A stretch of 64,000 nt of DNA from Paraburkholderia sp. BL9I2N2. Its GTDB lineage: Bacteria > Pseudomonadota > Gammaproteobacteria > Burkholderiales > Burkholderiaceae. The stretch is taken from NCBI RefSeq assembly GCF_004339745.1, contig NZ_SMGP01000002.1, positions 930,001-994,000 of the forward strand, written 5' to 3'. Shown here piece after piece: positions 23,994 to 33,034 of this stretch. The translations under genes and the position numbers were made by a program. The stretch's first letter is position 1. Each line of letters starts with the position of its first letter. The notes beneath the pieces were generated by a model. The model had not been told where the DNA came from, did no database searches, and saw only the letters and a list, made by a program, of their open reading frames with translations.

Positions 23994-26608
23994 GCCGCTT
24001 CAGCTCCCGCCGATGCGCGCCGGCCGGCGAGCCGCTGCAGGTCTTCGACGATCTGCTTCTGCGACATCACGCTCAGGTCGATGACTTCCCGCGCCTGCGC
24101 CACGTAGTACGCAAGCTGTTCGTCGCTGCGCGCAAGGGATTTGTCGAGCGCGCTTTCGATACGTTGCAGGTGCGTCACCAGCTTGTCGTTCGACTCGCCG
24201 AACACTTGCACGGCGGTGCCGAACGCTTCGCCGAGACTTGCCACTTCGACGGCGCTGCCGGTGACTTGCGCGGCAACGGAGCCCAGCTTGCCGGTTTCGA
24301 GTTCGATCTTGTCGGTGAAGCGCGTGCCCACGCGCTCCAGCAAATCCGCCGACGTGGCGACGAGCGCGTCGACCGCCGTGCGCTGCTCGGTGGACGCGTG
24401 ATTGACGGCGTCGAGCAGGGTTTCCAGCGTTTCCAGCAAGCGAGCGCGCTCCTGCAGCATCGCGGTGTCGCGGACCATGCTGTCGGAGAGCTTCTGGCGC
24501 AGTTCGGCGACGACTTCGGCTGCGGCCTTCGGCGCTTCCGAGGCGGCTTGCACGAGTTGGCCGATCTCGGCGATCGTGTTGCTGGCGTGGGCCTGCGTCT
24601 GGGCCGAGATGTCGCGCGCGGTTTGCGCCAGCGTCTCGCAGATTTCCTGCTGACGGCTCGCGGTGCGTGCGCCCGCTTGTTCCCACTCCTGGCTCAGCGT
24701 CGTGGCCATCGCGCCGAGCGCTTCGGTCCAGGCTGCCAGACGTTGCTGATCCCGCGAGGCCAATTCGGCCTGGAGGTTCGCAGCAGCCTTCGGCGCTTCC
24801 GCCGCGGCCTGCACGAGCCGGTCGATTTCAGCAATCGTGTTGCTGGCGTGGGCTTGCGTTTGAGCCGATACGTCGCGAGCGGTTTGCGCCAGCGTCTCGC
24901 AGATTTCCTGCTGACGGCTCGCAGTGCGCGCGCCCGACTGCTCCCATTCCTTGCTCAAGGTCGCCGCCATCGCGCCGAGCGTCTCGGTCCAGGCTGCCAA
25001 CCGTTGCTGATCCCGCGAGGCCAATTCGGCCTGAAGGTTCGCAGCAGCCTTCGGCGCTTCCGCCGCGGCCTCGACCAGCCGGTCGATTTCGGCAATCGTC
25101 TTGCTGGCGTGCGCCTGCGTTTGAGCCGAAATATCACGCGCCGTTTGCGCCAGCGTCTCGCAGATTTCCTGCTGACGGGTCGCAGTGCGCGCGCCCGACT
25201 GCTCCCATTCCTTGCTCAAGGTCGCGGCCATCGCGCCGAGCGTCTCGGTCCACACCGCGAGCCGCTGTTCATCCTTCGAAGCCAGCTCGGTCTGCAAGTC
25301 CGCGTGCGATTGCCCCACGCCACGCAGCAGGGACGCCGCGTGCTGCTCGAAAGTCGCAGCGGCCGCCGCCAATGCCTGCTGGTTGCTCGCCGCAAGCTTC
25401 TCGCCGGCGCTCTCCTGACGCGACAGCGCCTCGTTCCACGCCTGCGAGACATTTCCCGCCGTGCTTTCCAGCCGCGCGGACACGCCATCCAGCAGACCGG
25501 CCGAGCGTTGCTCGAAAGTGTCGGTGAAGCGATCCAGCGAGGCGCGCAGATGCTGCGCCAGTTCCTCGCTCGAACGTTGATGTCCCGCCAATGCCTTGTT
25601 CCAGATATCCGCGACGGTCATCGTGCTCGTCTCGAAGCCGTTCGTCAGGCCGTCCAGTTGCCGCTGCACAGCGTGCGTGACGGTGTCGTGCAAGGCCGTC
25701 GTCTCGCGCGCGAGGCCGGCCATCGTGGCTTCCATGACCGGCTGCAGCGCCGCGCCGGCGGCGCGCGTGCTGTCCGCCACGCTCTCCTTCAACGACTGTT
25801 CGACCGAACTGGCGAGGCGCGTATAAGCGGCCTCGGCCCTGCCGTGGAAGGCCTCCTGGCTGGCGATCTGCCGCTCATTCAACGCGAGGCTTTGTTGCTC
25901 GATGGCCGACATCATCGTCTGCAGCCGGTCGACCAGCGTGGGCATCACTTCAGTCTGACGCTGCAAAAGCCTGAACGCCTCTTCGCGCTGATGACTCTGC
26001 GAGTAGATGCGCAGCGTCGTCGCGATCTTCACGTCAAGCATCTGCGCTGCCTGCAGGCGCTCGCGACGGCACAACGCGGACAGCAGCCCCAGCATCGCGG
26101 AGGTGGCCACGCCCGCAATCGAGGTGCCGAACGCAAAGCCCAAGCCCTTGACCGGCGCGGCGAGCGAAGCGCGGATCGCTTGCAGGTCGGTCGCGCTTTC
26201 CAGCGCCATGCCGGTGCCGCGCAAGGTCACCACCATGCCGAGCAGCGTGCCGAGCATGCCGAGCAGCACCAGCAAGCCGACCAGGTAAGGCGTCAGCGCC
26301 GGACCCGGCAACGCCACCCGCTCGCCCTCGATACGCAGGCGCGCCGCGTTGCGCAAGCTCGGATGCACCGGCTCGAGCCATGCGCCGAGATTCGGCGGCG
26401 GCCCGGACAGCCCGGCGACCGCGTGCGCGAGCGTGGCGGTGGCCTGGTTGTAGCGGTGCAATTCGAGCGCGCCCGCCAGGTAGCACACGCCAATCAGTAA
26501 GGTGACGGCCAGCGCCAGCGGGTTCGAACCGAGGTAGCCGGCGGCGATCCAGCACACCGCGGCCAGACCGGCCAAAAACACAACGAGATCAATACGATAT
26601 CTGGACAT
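23990..26608 (-). CDS. DUF802 protein: MotA/ExbB/ZorA-like channel with very long helical tail
   Basis: The 872-residue protein has N-terminal hydrophobic helices (VVFLAGLAAVCWIAAGYLG and the next segment). It then has a MotA/ExbB-like pair: LVGLLVLLGMLGTLLGMVVTLRG and GFAFGTSIAGVATSAMLGLLSAL. Gly/Thr-Gly motifs of TolQ/ExbB/MotA channel helices are kept. A roughly 650-residue, almost entirely helical Gln/Glu/Ala-rich tail follows. The tail includes three near-identical 87-residue repeats (24506-25288, DUF802). ATG 26608 is 10 bases after the DUF3348 stop; the stop overlaps the OmpA-like gene. The closest described architecture is ZorA of Zorya defence motors. Confidence 0.8.
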   Translation of the reverse strand: MSRYRIDLVVFLAGLAAVCWIAAGYLGSNPLALAVTLLIGVCYLAGALELHRYNQATATLAHAVAGLSGPPPNLGAWLEPVHPSLRNAARLRIEGERVALPGPALTPYLVGLLVLLGMLGTLLGMVVTLRGTGMALESATDLQAIRASLAAPVKGLGFAFGTSIAGVATSAMLGLLSALCRRERLQAAQMLDVKIATTLRIYSQSHQREEAFRLLQRQTEVMPTLVDRLQTMMSAIEQQSLALNERQIASQEAFHGRAEAAYTRLASSVEQSLKESVADSTRAAGAALQPVMEATMAGLARETTALHDTVTHAVQRQLDGLTNGFETSTMTVADIWNKALAGHQRSSEELAQHLRASLDRFTDTFEQRSAGLLDGVSARLESTAGNVSQAWNEALSRQESAGEKLAASNQQALAAAAATFEQHAASLLRGVGQSHADLQTELASKDEQRLAVWTETLGAMAATLSKEWEQSGARTATRQQEICETLAQTARDISAQTQAHASKTIAEIDRLVEAAAEAPKAAANLQAELASRDQQRLAAWTETLGAMAATLSKEWEQSGARTASRQQEICETLAQTARDVSAQTQAHASNTIAEIDRLVQAAAEAPKAAANLQAELASRDQQRLAAWTEALGAMATTLSQEWEQAGARTASRQQEICETLAQTARDISAQTQAHASNTIAEIGQLVQAASEAPKAAAEVVAELRQKLSDSMVRDTAMLQERARLLETLETLLDAVNHASTEQRTAVDALVATSADLLERVGTRFTDKIELETGKLGSVAAQVTGSAVEVASLGEAFGTAVQVFGESNDKLVTHLQRIESALDKSLARSDEQLAYYVAQAREVIDLSVMSQKQIVEDLQRLAGRRASAGAEAA
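24506..25288 (-). repeat. Three tandem 261-bp repeats inside the DUF802 gene
   Basis: Copies run 25288-25028, 25027-24767 and 24766-24506 on the minus strand. Each encodes 87 residues beginning ELAS and containing WEQSGART, QQEICETLAQTAR and AQTQAHAS. The copies differ at few positions in both protein and DNA, implying recent duplication or ongoing gene conversion. The 261-bp period (87 codons) keeps frame and helical register. Confidence 0.9.
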
Positions 26609-26618
26609 AGTGTCCCAG

Positions 26619-27437
26619 TTAGCTGGCGCGAAGGGCGGCGAGCAACCCTTCGACCGGTTGTAAACGAACATCCAGTTCGGCAAGCAACACGCTTTGCATG
26701 TCCTTGCGGAACACATTCAGCCATGCGCCGGGCGTGGGCGCCGCTGGGTTGCTTGCGGCGCTGCTTGCCGCATTGCTTCTGGCGTCGTCCGCGGATTCGG
26801 CGGATTCGGCGGACTCGCCGGCCTCGGCGGCGGCCAGCGTCGCCTGCTCGGCCGCGCGCAAGCGCTCGAAGTGCCCGGCCAGCAGCACGGGCACGGCAGC
26901 CAGCAGATTGCGCTCGCGCTCGCTCAGCGCGCGCTCCATCACCGCATCCACCACGGCAAGCCGCGCCATGGCGGGCGTTCTGGCGGCCAGCATGCCCCGC
27001 AGGCGGCCGCGCAGATTGCCGATCGCCATTTCCATCGACTGCTGGATGGAGAGGTAGCGTTGACGGAAAACCGCGTAATCGGCCACCGGCTCCGCGGGCG
27101 TATTCTGCGACGCCGCCTGTGCGGACGCATGCGCGGGACCACGCCGCCTGTCGGCTGCGAACACGCTATCGCCCGTGATGTTCTTCGCGAGCGAACTGCG
27201 CGCGCGCACGTACTCCGACTCTTCGGCGCTGCCGAAGCTTCGCGCGCCGGCGGCGACGGCCGGCGGATTGCCGCTTAGTGCCGAGGACAGCGCAATGGCG
27301 TCGGTCCAGCCGAGCCATTGGCTGAGCCGGTCCGAGAGCGATTGCCTGGATTCGGGGACATCGACATCCGCGAGGCGTGCCAGTAAGCGAATGAGCGCCG
27401 GGCCGCTGAGGGCGGTGCGCTGGGGGGCTTGCAACAT
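26619..27437 (-). CDS. DUF3348 protein, first gene of the ZorAB/MotAB-like operon
   Basis: The 272-residue protein has no signal peptide. Its N-terminal part (LSGPALIRLLARLADVDVPES, LSQWLGWTDAIALSSAL) is helical. A central YLSIQQSMEMAIGNLRGRLRGMLA and an ALSERERNLLAAVPVLLAGHFERLR region precede an Ala/Ser/Glu low-complexity stretch and a conserved end (WLNVFRKDMQSVLLAELDVRLQPVEGLLAAL). This is DUF3348, reported only with DUF802/DUF2894 neighbours. ATG 27437 opens the operon; the 212-bp gap before it probably holds the promoter. Confidence 0.82.
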   Translation of the reverse strand: MLQAPQRTALSGPALIRLLARLADVDVPESRQSLSDRLSQWLGWTDAIALSSALSGNPPAVAAGARSFGSAEESEYVRARSSLAKNITGDSVFAADRRRGPAHASAQAASQNTPAEPVADYAVFRQRYLSIQQSMEMAIGNLRGRLRGMLAARTPAMARLAVVDAVMERALSERERNLLAAVPVLLAGHFERLRAAEQATLAAAEAGESAESAESADDARSNAASSAASNPAAPTPGAWLNVFRKDMQSVLLAELDVRLQPVEGLLAALRAS

Positions 27438-27649
27438 ACCACCGGAGACAAAAAAGTCGCCAGTTTACACGCTGTCGGCGCCCGGGCGGCCGCAAGTCGA
27501 TCCGCGGAACGCGCGCGAGGCGCATTTTACTTGAGCGGAGCCGTGCTCGGCGGGGCGTTCCGGCTTGATGATTCGCCTGCTGCTTTGGCCTTCTTGGGCC
27601 TACTGCTTCGACCTTCCGCTCCGGCTCGCCGCTCCGCCCGATTGCGCGC

Positions 27650-28594
27650 TCACTGAAGCGACACGCCCTCGCTCATCAGAAGGTTTTCGCGCATCCACTG
27701 CTCCATGCTGCAAACCGCCATGCCGCGCTGCGCGTTGAACGTGCGATCCATGTCCCATGCCACGCCCTCACCTTCCGCAAACACCACGCGGTACTTCCTG
27801 ATCGAGCTGTCGGGCTCCTCGGCCAGTTCGCTTTGCAATTGCGGCACGCTCCATTCGACGCGGCGAACCTTGCGCCCGAGCATCGCGTCGACGGCATCCG
27901 CCACTTGACGATATGTCACCGTATCTCCGGCGACGAACACGACCTCGTTCGCGATGCGCGGCTCGGCGAACATGATCTCCACGGTCAATCTGCCGATGTC
28001 GTCGGCCGTGGTGACCGTCACCGCGTTGTCCCAACTGCCGAGCGCGTGCACCGTGTTCTGCTCCAGATCCACCACGCCGAAGGACGGCTCGAACAGAAAA
28101 CTCGTGAACATGCCGGTCGACACGATCACCCATTCGGTGCGGCCTTGCGCGCGCAGCAGGTCGCGCACGTCGAGTTGCTCATCGAACAGGTCCTGCGCAC
28201 TGCCCCGGCCGATCACGTCGTAGTCCACGCCGAACTGCCACGGGAAATAACGCGCGACATCAGCCGCGAGCACGGCACGGGCAATCTTCAACTGCACGCC
28301 TTTGCCGCCGACAAACCCGGTGCAGGACACGACCGTGTCGAAGCGCCGAAACAGCGCCGCAAGCGAGGCTTCAGACTGCGCGGCCAGATCGCCCGGCACG
28401 AGTTCGATGGCGAGCGCGCGCAATTCGGCGATTTCCTTCTGCCTGGCGGCATCGCTCGATTGCAGGGTGGACGGTCGCAGGAGAACCGCGAGCGAGACGC
28501 CCGGCGTCGACGCGGCGCGCCGCGCGAGACTGCGCAATACAGCCATGCCGAGTTCACCGGCGCCGAGCACGAGAATGGATTGAGTGTGCGACAT
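27650..28594 (-). CDS. NmrA/isoflavone-reductase-like NAD(P)-dependent reductase
   Basis: The 314-residue Rossmann-fold protein has the dinucleotide motif LVLGAGELGMAV at the N-terminus. The aromatic-alcohol/isoflavone reductase pattern follows: VVSCTGFVGGKGVQLKIARAVLAADVARYFPWQFGVDYDVIG, and EWVIVSTGMFTSFLFEP. NmrA-like proteins either reduce phenylpropanoid-type substrates or act as redox sensors. Divergent from the LysR gene at 28883, which may control it. The active lysine of plant reductases is not evident, so the substrate is uncertain. Confidence 0.8.
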   Translation of the reverse strand: MSHTQSILVLGAGELGMAVLRSLARRAASTPGVSLAVLLRPSTLQSSDAARQKEIAELRALAIELVPGDLAAQSEASLAALFRRFDTVVSCTGFVGGKGVQLKIARAVLAADVARYFPWQFGVDYDVIGRGSAQDLFDEQLDVRDLLRAQGRTEWVIVSTGMFTSFLFEPSFGVVDLEQNTVHALGSWDNAVTVTTADDIGRLTVEIMFAEPRIANEVVFVAGDTVTYRQVADAVDAMLGRKVRRVEWSVPQLQSELAEEPDSSIRKYRVVFAEGEGVAWDMDRTFNAQRGMAVCSMEQWMRENLLMSEGVSLQ

Positions 28595-28882
28595 GTGTGA
28601 GACCTTTTCGAAGTTCGGGAATGGATCGAGTGGCGTTCGCTCGTGCGATCCGCCGTCACCGGTAGCACGCCGGTGCGTTGCAGCTTCACGCAGAAGTCAG
28701 CCGGACGAATTGGAGTCTAGGTGCGCAAGCCGCCGCCATTGTTCGCCCTCACGGAATTGAGAAAGCGCCCGCCTCGAACCAGCCGGCTCAAGTCGGATAA
28801 GTGAACGACTCCATGTAAGATGAACGCCCGCTGCAACGCGCCTGTCGACGGCGCTGTGCGAACCTGGACAGGTGCCCCGCTC
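28595..28882. promoter_or_regulatory. Divergent promoter region (NmrA-like reductase / LysR)
   Basis: This 288-bp region lies between divergent genes, the usual place for LysR-type T-N11-A boxes. No single box could be singled out by eye. Confidence 0.35.
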
Positions 28883-29794
28883 ATGGACAAACTTCAAGCG
28901 ATGACGACTTTCATGCGCATCGTCGAGGCTCAGAGTTTCAGCAAGGCCGCGGAGACGCTTTCGCTGCCTCGTTCGTCGGTGACCACGATGATCAAGAATC
29001 TGGAGCACGAGCTGGGCGCCGCCCTGCTCCGGCGCAGTACCCGCACGCTCAGCCTGACCGATGCGGGCGAGCGGTACTACACGTCCTGCCGGGCGATTCT
29101 CGCGGAGATCGCGCGCGTGGAAAGCGAGTTGTCCGCCGATGCGGCGACCCCGCGTGGACGTGTCCGCGCGGACATGCCGGGCGTGATCGGGCGCGCGATG
29201 GTGTTGCCGCGGCTGCGCGAATTCGAGCAGCGCTTTCCCGGCATCGAACTCGTGCTCGGTCTGAGCGACCGGCCCGCGGACCTGATCTACGACGGCATCG
29301 ATTGCGTGATCCGCACCGGCGCACTGGCGGATTCGAGCCTGATTGCGCGGCGGCTCGGAGAACTGAGCTGGATCACGTGCGCATCGCCGCGATATTTGAA
29401 AGAATATGGCGAGCCCGACAGCGTGAGCGCGCTCAACGATCACCGTGCGATCAATTACATCTCGAACTCGACAGGGAGGCCGCTCGACTGGCGCTTCCAC
29501 GTACGAGGCGAAGATCTCGCGATGACCATGCCGAGCCGCTTCTCGGTCAACGAGACAGAGGCCTATCTGCAATGCGGCCTGGAAGGATTGGGGCTGATCC
29601 AGCTCTCGGAGTTCGTCGCGCTGCCGTATCTGAAATCAGGACGTCTGAAAGAAGTACTCGCCAGTGCGCGATCGTCGGCTGTGCCTGTTTCGATCGTCTA
29701 TCCGCACGGCCGAAACGCAAGCGGCGCGACCCGAACGTTCGTCGACTGGATCGCGGAACTCTTCGAACAAAGCGACTTCAAGCGAGGCCTATAA
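28883..29794 (+). CDS. LysR-family transcriptional regulator
   Basis: The 303-residue regulator starts MDKLQAMTTFMRIVEAQSFSKAAETL, with the helix-turn-helix LPRSSVTTMIKNLEHELG, and ends with a type-2 periplasmic-binding effector domain (PADLIYDGIDCVIRTGAL, GLGLIQLSEFVALPYL). The ATG at 28883 is chosen because the upstream 21 codons show no LysR character. It is 6 bases upstream of the broken DadA-like gene and divergent from the reductase at 28594, a typical LysR target arrangement. Confidence 0.9.
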   Translation: MDKLQAMTTFMRIVEAQSFSKAAETLSLPRSSVTTMIKNLEHELGAALLRRSTRTLSLTDAGERYYTSCRAILAEIARVESELSADAATPRGRVRADMPGVIGRAMVLPRLREFEQRFPGIELVLGLSDRPADLIYDGIDCVIRTGALADSSLIARRLGELSWITCASPRYLKEYGEPDSVSALNDHRAINYISNSTGRPLDWRFHVRGEDLAMTMPSRFSVNETEAYLQCGLEGLGLIQLSEFVALPYLKSGRLKEVLASARSSAVPVSIVYPHGRNASGATRTFVDWIAELFEQSDFKRGL

Positions 29795-29799
29795 GCAGA

Positions 29800-31033
29800 A
29801 TGAAATTCGATACTGTTGTGCTCGGGGCAGGCATTGTCGGCGTATGCGTCGCCGTGCATTTGCAGAAACGCGGCCGCCAGGTCGCGCTGGTCGATCGCAA
29901 GCTGCCCGGCAACGAGACCTCGTTCGGCAATGCCGGACTGATTCAGCGTGAAGGCGTCTATCCCTACGCGTTTCCTCGGGGACTCGACACGTTGCTGCGC
30001 TATGCGCGCAACCAGTCGGCGGACGTTCGCTATCATGCCGACGCCATCCTCAAGACAGCGCCGTTTCTGTGGCAGTACTGGCGCAACTCACATCCGGCGC
30101 GGCACGCCGCCATTGCGAAGTCGTACGCGACACTGATCGAGCATTGCGTGAGCGAACACCGGGCGCTCGCCGCCGATGCCGGCGCAAGCGCGCTTTTACG
30201 CCCGATCGGCTGGATGAAAGTGTTTCGCACCGCAGCGGCTCGCGACGCGGAATTGCGGCTCGCCGAACAGTGGCATCGCGAATACGAGGTCGAGTTCGAA
30301 GCGCTCGACGCCGCCCGTCTGCAACAGATGGAGCCCGATCTCGACAAGACGCTACTGGGCGGCCTGCGTTATCCGGCATCCGATTCCGTGAGCGACCCGA
30401 ACGCGCTCGTCACCGCTTACGCCAGATACTTCGAAGCGCTCGGCGGACAGTTTTTTATCGGCGATGCGGACACGCTTCGCGATGCCTGGCAGGTCGATAC
30501 GGAAGCGGGAACGATCTCGGCTTTATCCGCGGTCGTGGCGTTGGGGCCGTGGTCGGATCGCGCGAGTACGCGCTTGGGTTACCGCTTGCCCCTCGCTGTC
30601 AAACGCGGATATCACATGCACTACGAGCCGCAGGGGACAGCACGTCTGAATCATCCGGTGCTCGACGCGGAAGGCGGCTATGTGCTGGCGCCGATGGCGC
30701 GCGGCATCCGCTTGACCACCGGTGCGGAAATCGCGAACCTCGATGCGCCCAAGACGCCGGCGCAACTTGCGGCAGTCGAGCCGGTTGCCCGCACGCTGTT
30801 TCCCTTGGGCAAGCGTCTCGACGAAGAACCCTGGATGGGCCGACGTCCTTGTACATCGGACATGATGCCGATCATCGGCCCCGCGAAAAAAACACGCGGG
30901 CTTGTGGTTCGCGTTCGGCCATGCACATCACGGGCTGACCTTGGGTCCGATAACCGGACGTCTGATCGCCGAGATGATGACCGGCGAGGAAACCGTGGTG
31001 GACCCGCGGCCGTTCAGCGTGGAACGGTTCTAA
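29800..31033 (+). pseudogene. DadA-like FAD-dependent D-amino-acid dehydrogenase, frameshifted at an A7 run
   Basis: The frame from ATG 29800 encodes a FAD amino-acid oxidoreductase. It has the N-terminal VVLGAGIVGVCVAVHLQKRG dinucleotide motif, ETSFGNAGLI, and later ALGPWSDR and MMPIIGPA. A run of seven A residues at 30886-30892 shifts the reading. With six, the conserved end GLWFAFGHAHHGLTLGP and LIAEMMTGE would follow to a stop at 31031-31033, about 411 codons in total. As written the protein misses its C-terminal FAD/substrate part. This could be a true pseudogene, homopolymer slippage (reversible switch), or a sequencing error. Confidence 0.8.
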
Positions 31034-31066
31034 CGGCGCGGGTCGCGCTCCGAGCCACAATAAAAA

Positions 31067-31097
31067 AACGCCGCGGACAAACAAGCTCCGCGGCGTT
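31067..31097. terminator. Bidirectional intrinsic terminator
   Basis: An 11-bp perfect stem (AACGCCGCGGA with its complement at 31087-31097) has a 9-nt loop. It is preceded by seven A residues (T-run for the minus strand) and followed by TCCTTTAT. It lies between the DadA-like and mctP 3' ends, serving both strands. Confidence 0.9.
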
Positions 31098-31119
31098 CCT
31101 TTATCTCGGCATCGATTGC

Positions 31120-32601
31120 TTAGGCCGCGGCTACCACTCTACGCGGCGACAGAACCGACACGGCGAAGCTCACGACGATATTGACCGCCAGCGCGATCAG
31201 GCCGATATACACCGGATAGACCGCATCGCCGAGATGCAGGGCGAACACCGGCTTGAGGCCTTGCGAAATCGCCAGCCCGGTTCCGAGCACGATCCCGGCC
31301 AGCCAGCCGAGGAACAGACCCGGCGTGTTCAAACGACGCGTGTACAACGAGAACACGATCGCCGGGAAGATCTGCAGAATCCACACGCCGCCCAGCAGTT
31401 GCAGGTCGATCGCGTATTGCGTCGGCAAAAACACGATGAACAGCAGCGCACCGAACTTCACGACGAGGGAGACGATCTTCGCCGTGGAAGCCTCGCCTTC
31501 AGGCGAGATATTCGGCGAAACGAGCGGACGCCACAGATTGCGCGTGAACAGATTGGCCGCGCCGATCGACATGATCGCCGCCGGCACCAGCGCGCTGATC
31601 GCAATCGCCGCCGCCGCGAAGCCGACGAACCACGACGGGAACAGCGTGTTGAACAACGCCGGCACCATGTCCGAAGCCGACTTCACATGCACGCCGGCCG
31701 CAATCGCCATATAGCCGAGCAACGCGATCAGACCCAGCAGCAGCGTGTACGCCGGCAGGAAGATCGCATTCTTGCGCACCGTATTCGCCGACGAGGACGA
31801 CAGCACCGCCGTCATCGTATGCGGATACATGAACGCCGCCAGCGCCGAGCCCAAAGCCAGCGACGCATACGCGGTGAATTGCGTCGGCTTCAGAATGATG
31901 CCGGTCGCGCCGCCCTTGGCCTTGAAATACGTATCGGCCGCGTCGAACACATGCGCGTAGCCGCCGAGCTTGGCCGGAATCAGCCACACCGCCGCGATCA
32001 CGACGATGTAGATCATGATGTCCTTGACGAACGCGATCATCGCCGGCGCGCGCAGGCCGCTCGCATACGTGTACAGCGCGAGAATCACGAAGGCGACGAT
32101 CAGCGGCATTTCGCCGGTCACGCCGAGCCCCTTGATCACGACCTGCATGCCCACCAGCTGCAGCGCGATATACGGCATGGTCGCGACAATGCCGGTGATC
32201 GCGACGGCTGCCGGGAACCACTTGCCGCCGTATTCGCCCTGCACGTAGTCCGCTGCCGTGATGTGGTTTTTCGCCTGAGCGACCTTCCACAGTTTCGGCA
32301 TCACCGCGAACACGAACGGATAGACGATGATCGTGTACGGCAACGCAAAGAAGCCATACGCACCCACCGAATAGACCAGCGCGGGCACTGCGATCACCGT
32401 ATAAGCGGTATAGAAGTCGCCGCCCACGAGGAACCACGAAATGACCGTGCCGAACTGGCGGCCGCCGAGACCCCACTCGTGCAATTGCGTCAGGTCACCC
32501 CGTTTCCAGCGCGCGGCAAAGAAGCCGATCACGGTAACGAGAACAAAGAATGCGATAAAGACGGTCATCGCAACCGGATTCACAGGATTCGTATCGCTCA
32601 T
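31120..32601 (-). CDS. mctP: Monocarboxylate-type sodium:solute symporter
   Basis: The 493-residue inner-membrane symporter of the SSS family has about thirteen helices. The start MSDTNPVNPVAM is at 32601. The diagnostic N-terminal region includes HEWGLGGRQFGTVISWFLVGGDFYTAYTVIAVPALVYSVGAYGFFALPY, typical of the MctP subgroup that takes up pyruvate, lactate and related monocarboxylates. The DUF3311 gene immediately upstream overlaps it by four bases (ATGA). A two-component system on the other strand mirrors the mctP-mctSR arrangement described for rhizobia. Confidence 0.88.
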   Translation of the reverse strand: MSDTNPVNPVAMTVFIAFFVLVTVIGFFAARWKRGDLTQLHEWGLGGRQFGTVISWFLVGGDFYTAYTVIAVPALVYSVGAYGFFALPYTIIVYPFVFAVMPKLWKVAQAKNHITAADYVQGEYGGKWFPAAVAITGIVATMPYIALQLVGMQVVIKGLGVTGEMPLIVAFVILALYTYASGLRAPAMIAFVKDIMIYIVVIAAVWLIPAKLGGYAHVFDAADTYFKAKGGATGIILKPTQFTAYASLALGSALAAFMYPHTMTAVLSSSSANTVRKNAIFLPAYTLLLGLIALLGYMAIAAGVHVKSASDMVPALFNTLFPSWFVGFAAAAIAISALVPAAIMSIGAANLFTRNLWRPLVSPNISPEGEASTAKIVSLVVKFGALLFIVFLPTQYAIDLQLLGGVWILQIFPAIVFSLYTRRLNTPGLFLGWLAGIVLGTGLAISQGLKPVFALHLGDAVYPVYIGLIALAVNIVVSFAVSVLSPRRVVAAA

Positions 32602-32801
32602 TTGACACCTCGGTACACGACGTAAATCAGTAGCGAGGTCAACGGCACCCACAAGAACTGATACCAGTAGAAGAACGGAAAGCCGGCGAACGACGGACGC
32701 GTGTCGTTATAGAACGGCAGCCACAGCAATGCGATGTACGGGATCAGCAGGATCAGCCATAGCCATGAACGGCCGGCAGGGTGGGAGGTCTCCACAATCA
32801 T
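32598..32801 (-). CDS. DUF3311 small membrane protein, partner of the symporter
   Basis: The 67-residue protein has two hydrophobic segments (WLWLILLIPYIALLWLPFY and FWVPLTSLLIYVVYRG). The DUF3311 pattern is almost always encoded directly before an SSS-family permease. Its stop overlaps the mctP start by four bases, so the two are cotranslated. It probably stabilises or modulates the transporter; no enzymatic motif is seen. Confidence 0.85.
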   Translation of the reverse strand: MIVETSHPAGRSWLWLILLIPYIALLWLPFYNDTRPSFAGFPFFYWYQFLWVPLTSLLIYVVYRGVK

Positions 32802-33034
32802 CTCCTAAGTCTATTATCGACACCGCGCGCCAGGGCTTGTGGCCCGGCACGCGGAAACCGGTTTCGTGATATTAGTCGGCGAAACCGGAATGCGCTCCTC
32901 GCGCCGCGCAAACGCCCTCAAGGCGCACTACGCCGCGGGGATGTAGTATTCGCCTTCGTGAGCGTCCTCACAAGCGCGCAACTACGTAAGCCGGCTACGT
33001 AATACTACGTAGCCGGTCGGCCGTCTTTTCAACG
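32802..33034. promoter_or_regulatory. Divergent promoter with TACGTA palindromes (mctP / kinase)
   Basis: The region contains three CTACGTA elements close together near its right end (32982, 32996 and 33005). A perfect inverted repeat, CCGGCTACGTA (32991-33001), is separated by ATAC from its complement at 33006-33016. It lies 18 bases before the kinase ATG. It is a likely operator for the NarL-type regulator encoded two genes on, controlling the divergent transporter unit and its own operon. Confidence 0.55.

Noticed and set aside
24164..26500. Long plus-strand frame opposite the DUF802 gene
   Set aside because: It is antisense to a helical, GC-rich coding gene. Its composition is Arg/Leu/Gln-rich with no domain, and the operon on the minus strand has proper overlaps and starts.
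29302..32625. Very long plus-strand open frame over the LysR, DadA-like and symporter region
   Set aside because: It begins inside the LysR gene in a shifted frame, then coincides with the DadA-like frame up to the A7 lesion. Beyond 31033 it is the antisense of mctP with Arg/His/Asp-rich composition, so it is not a gene.
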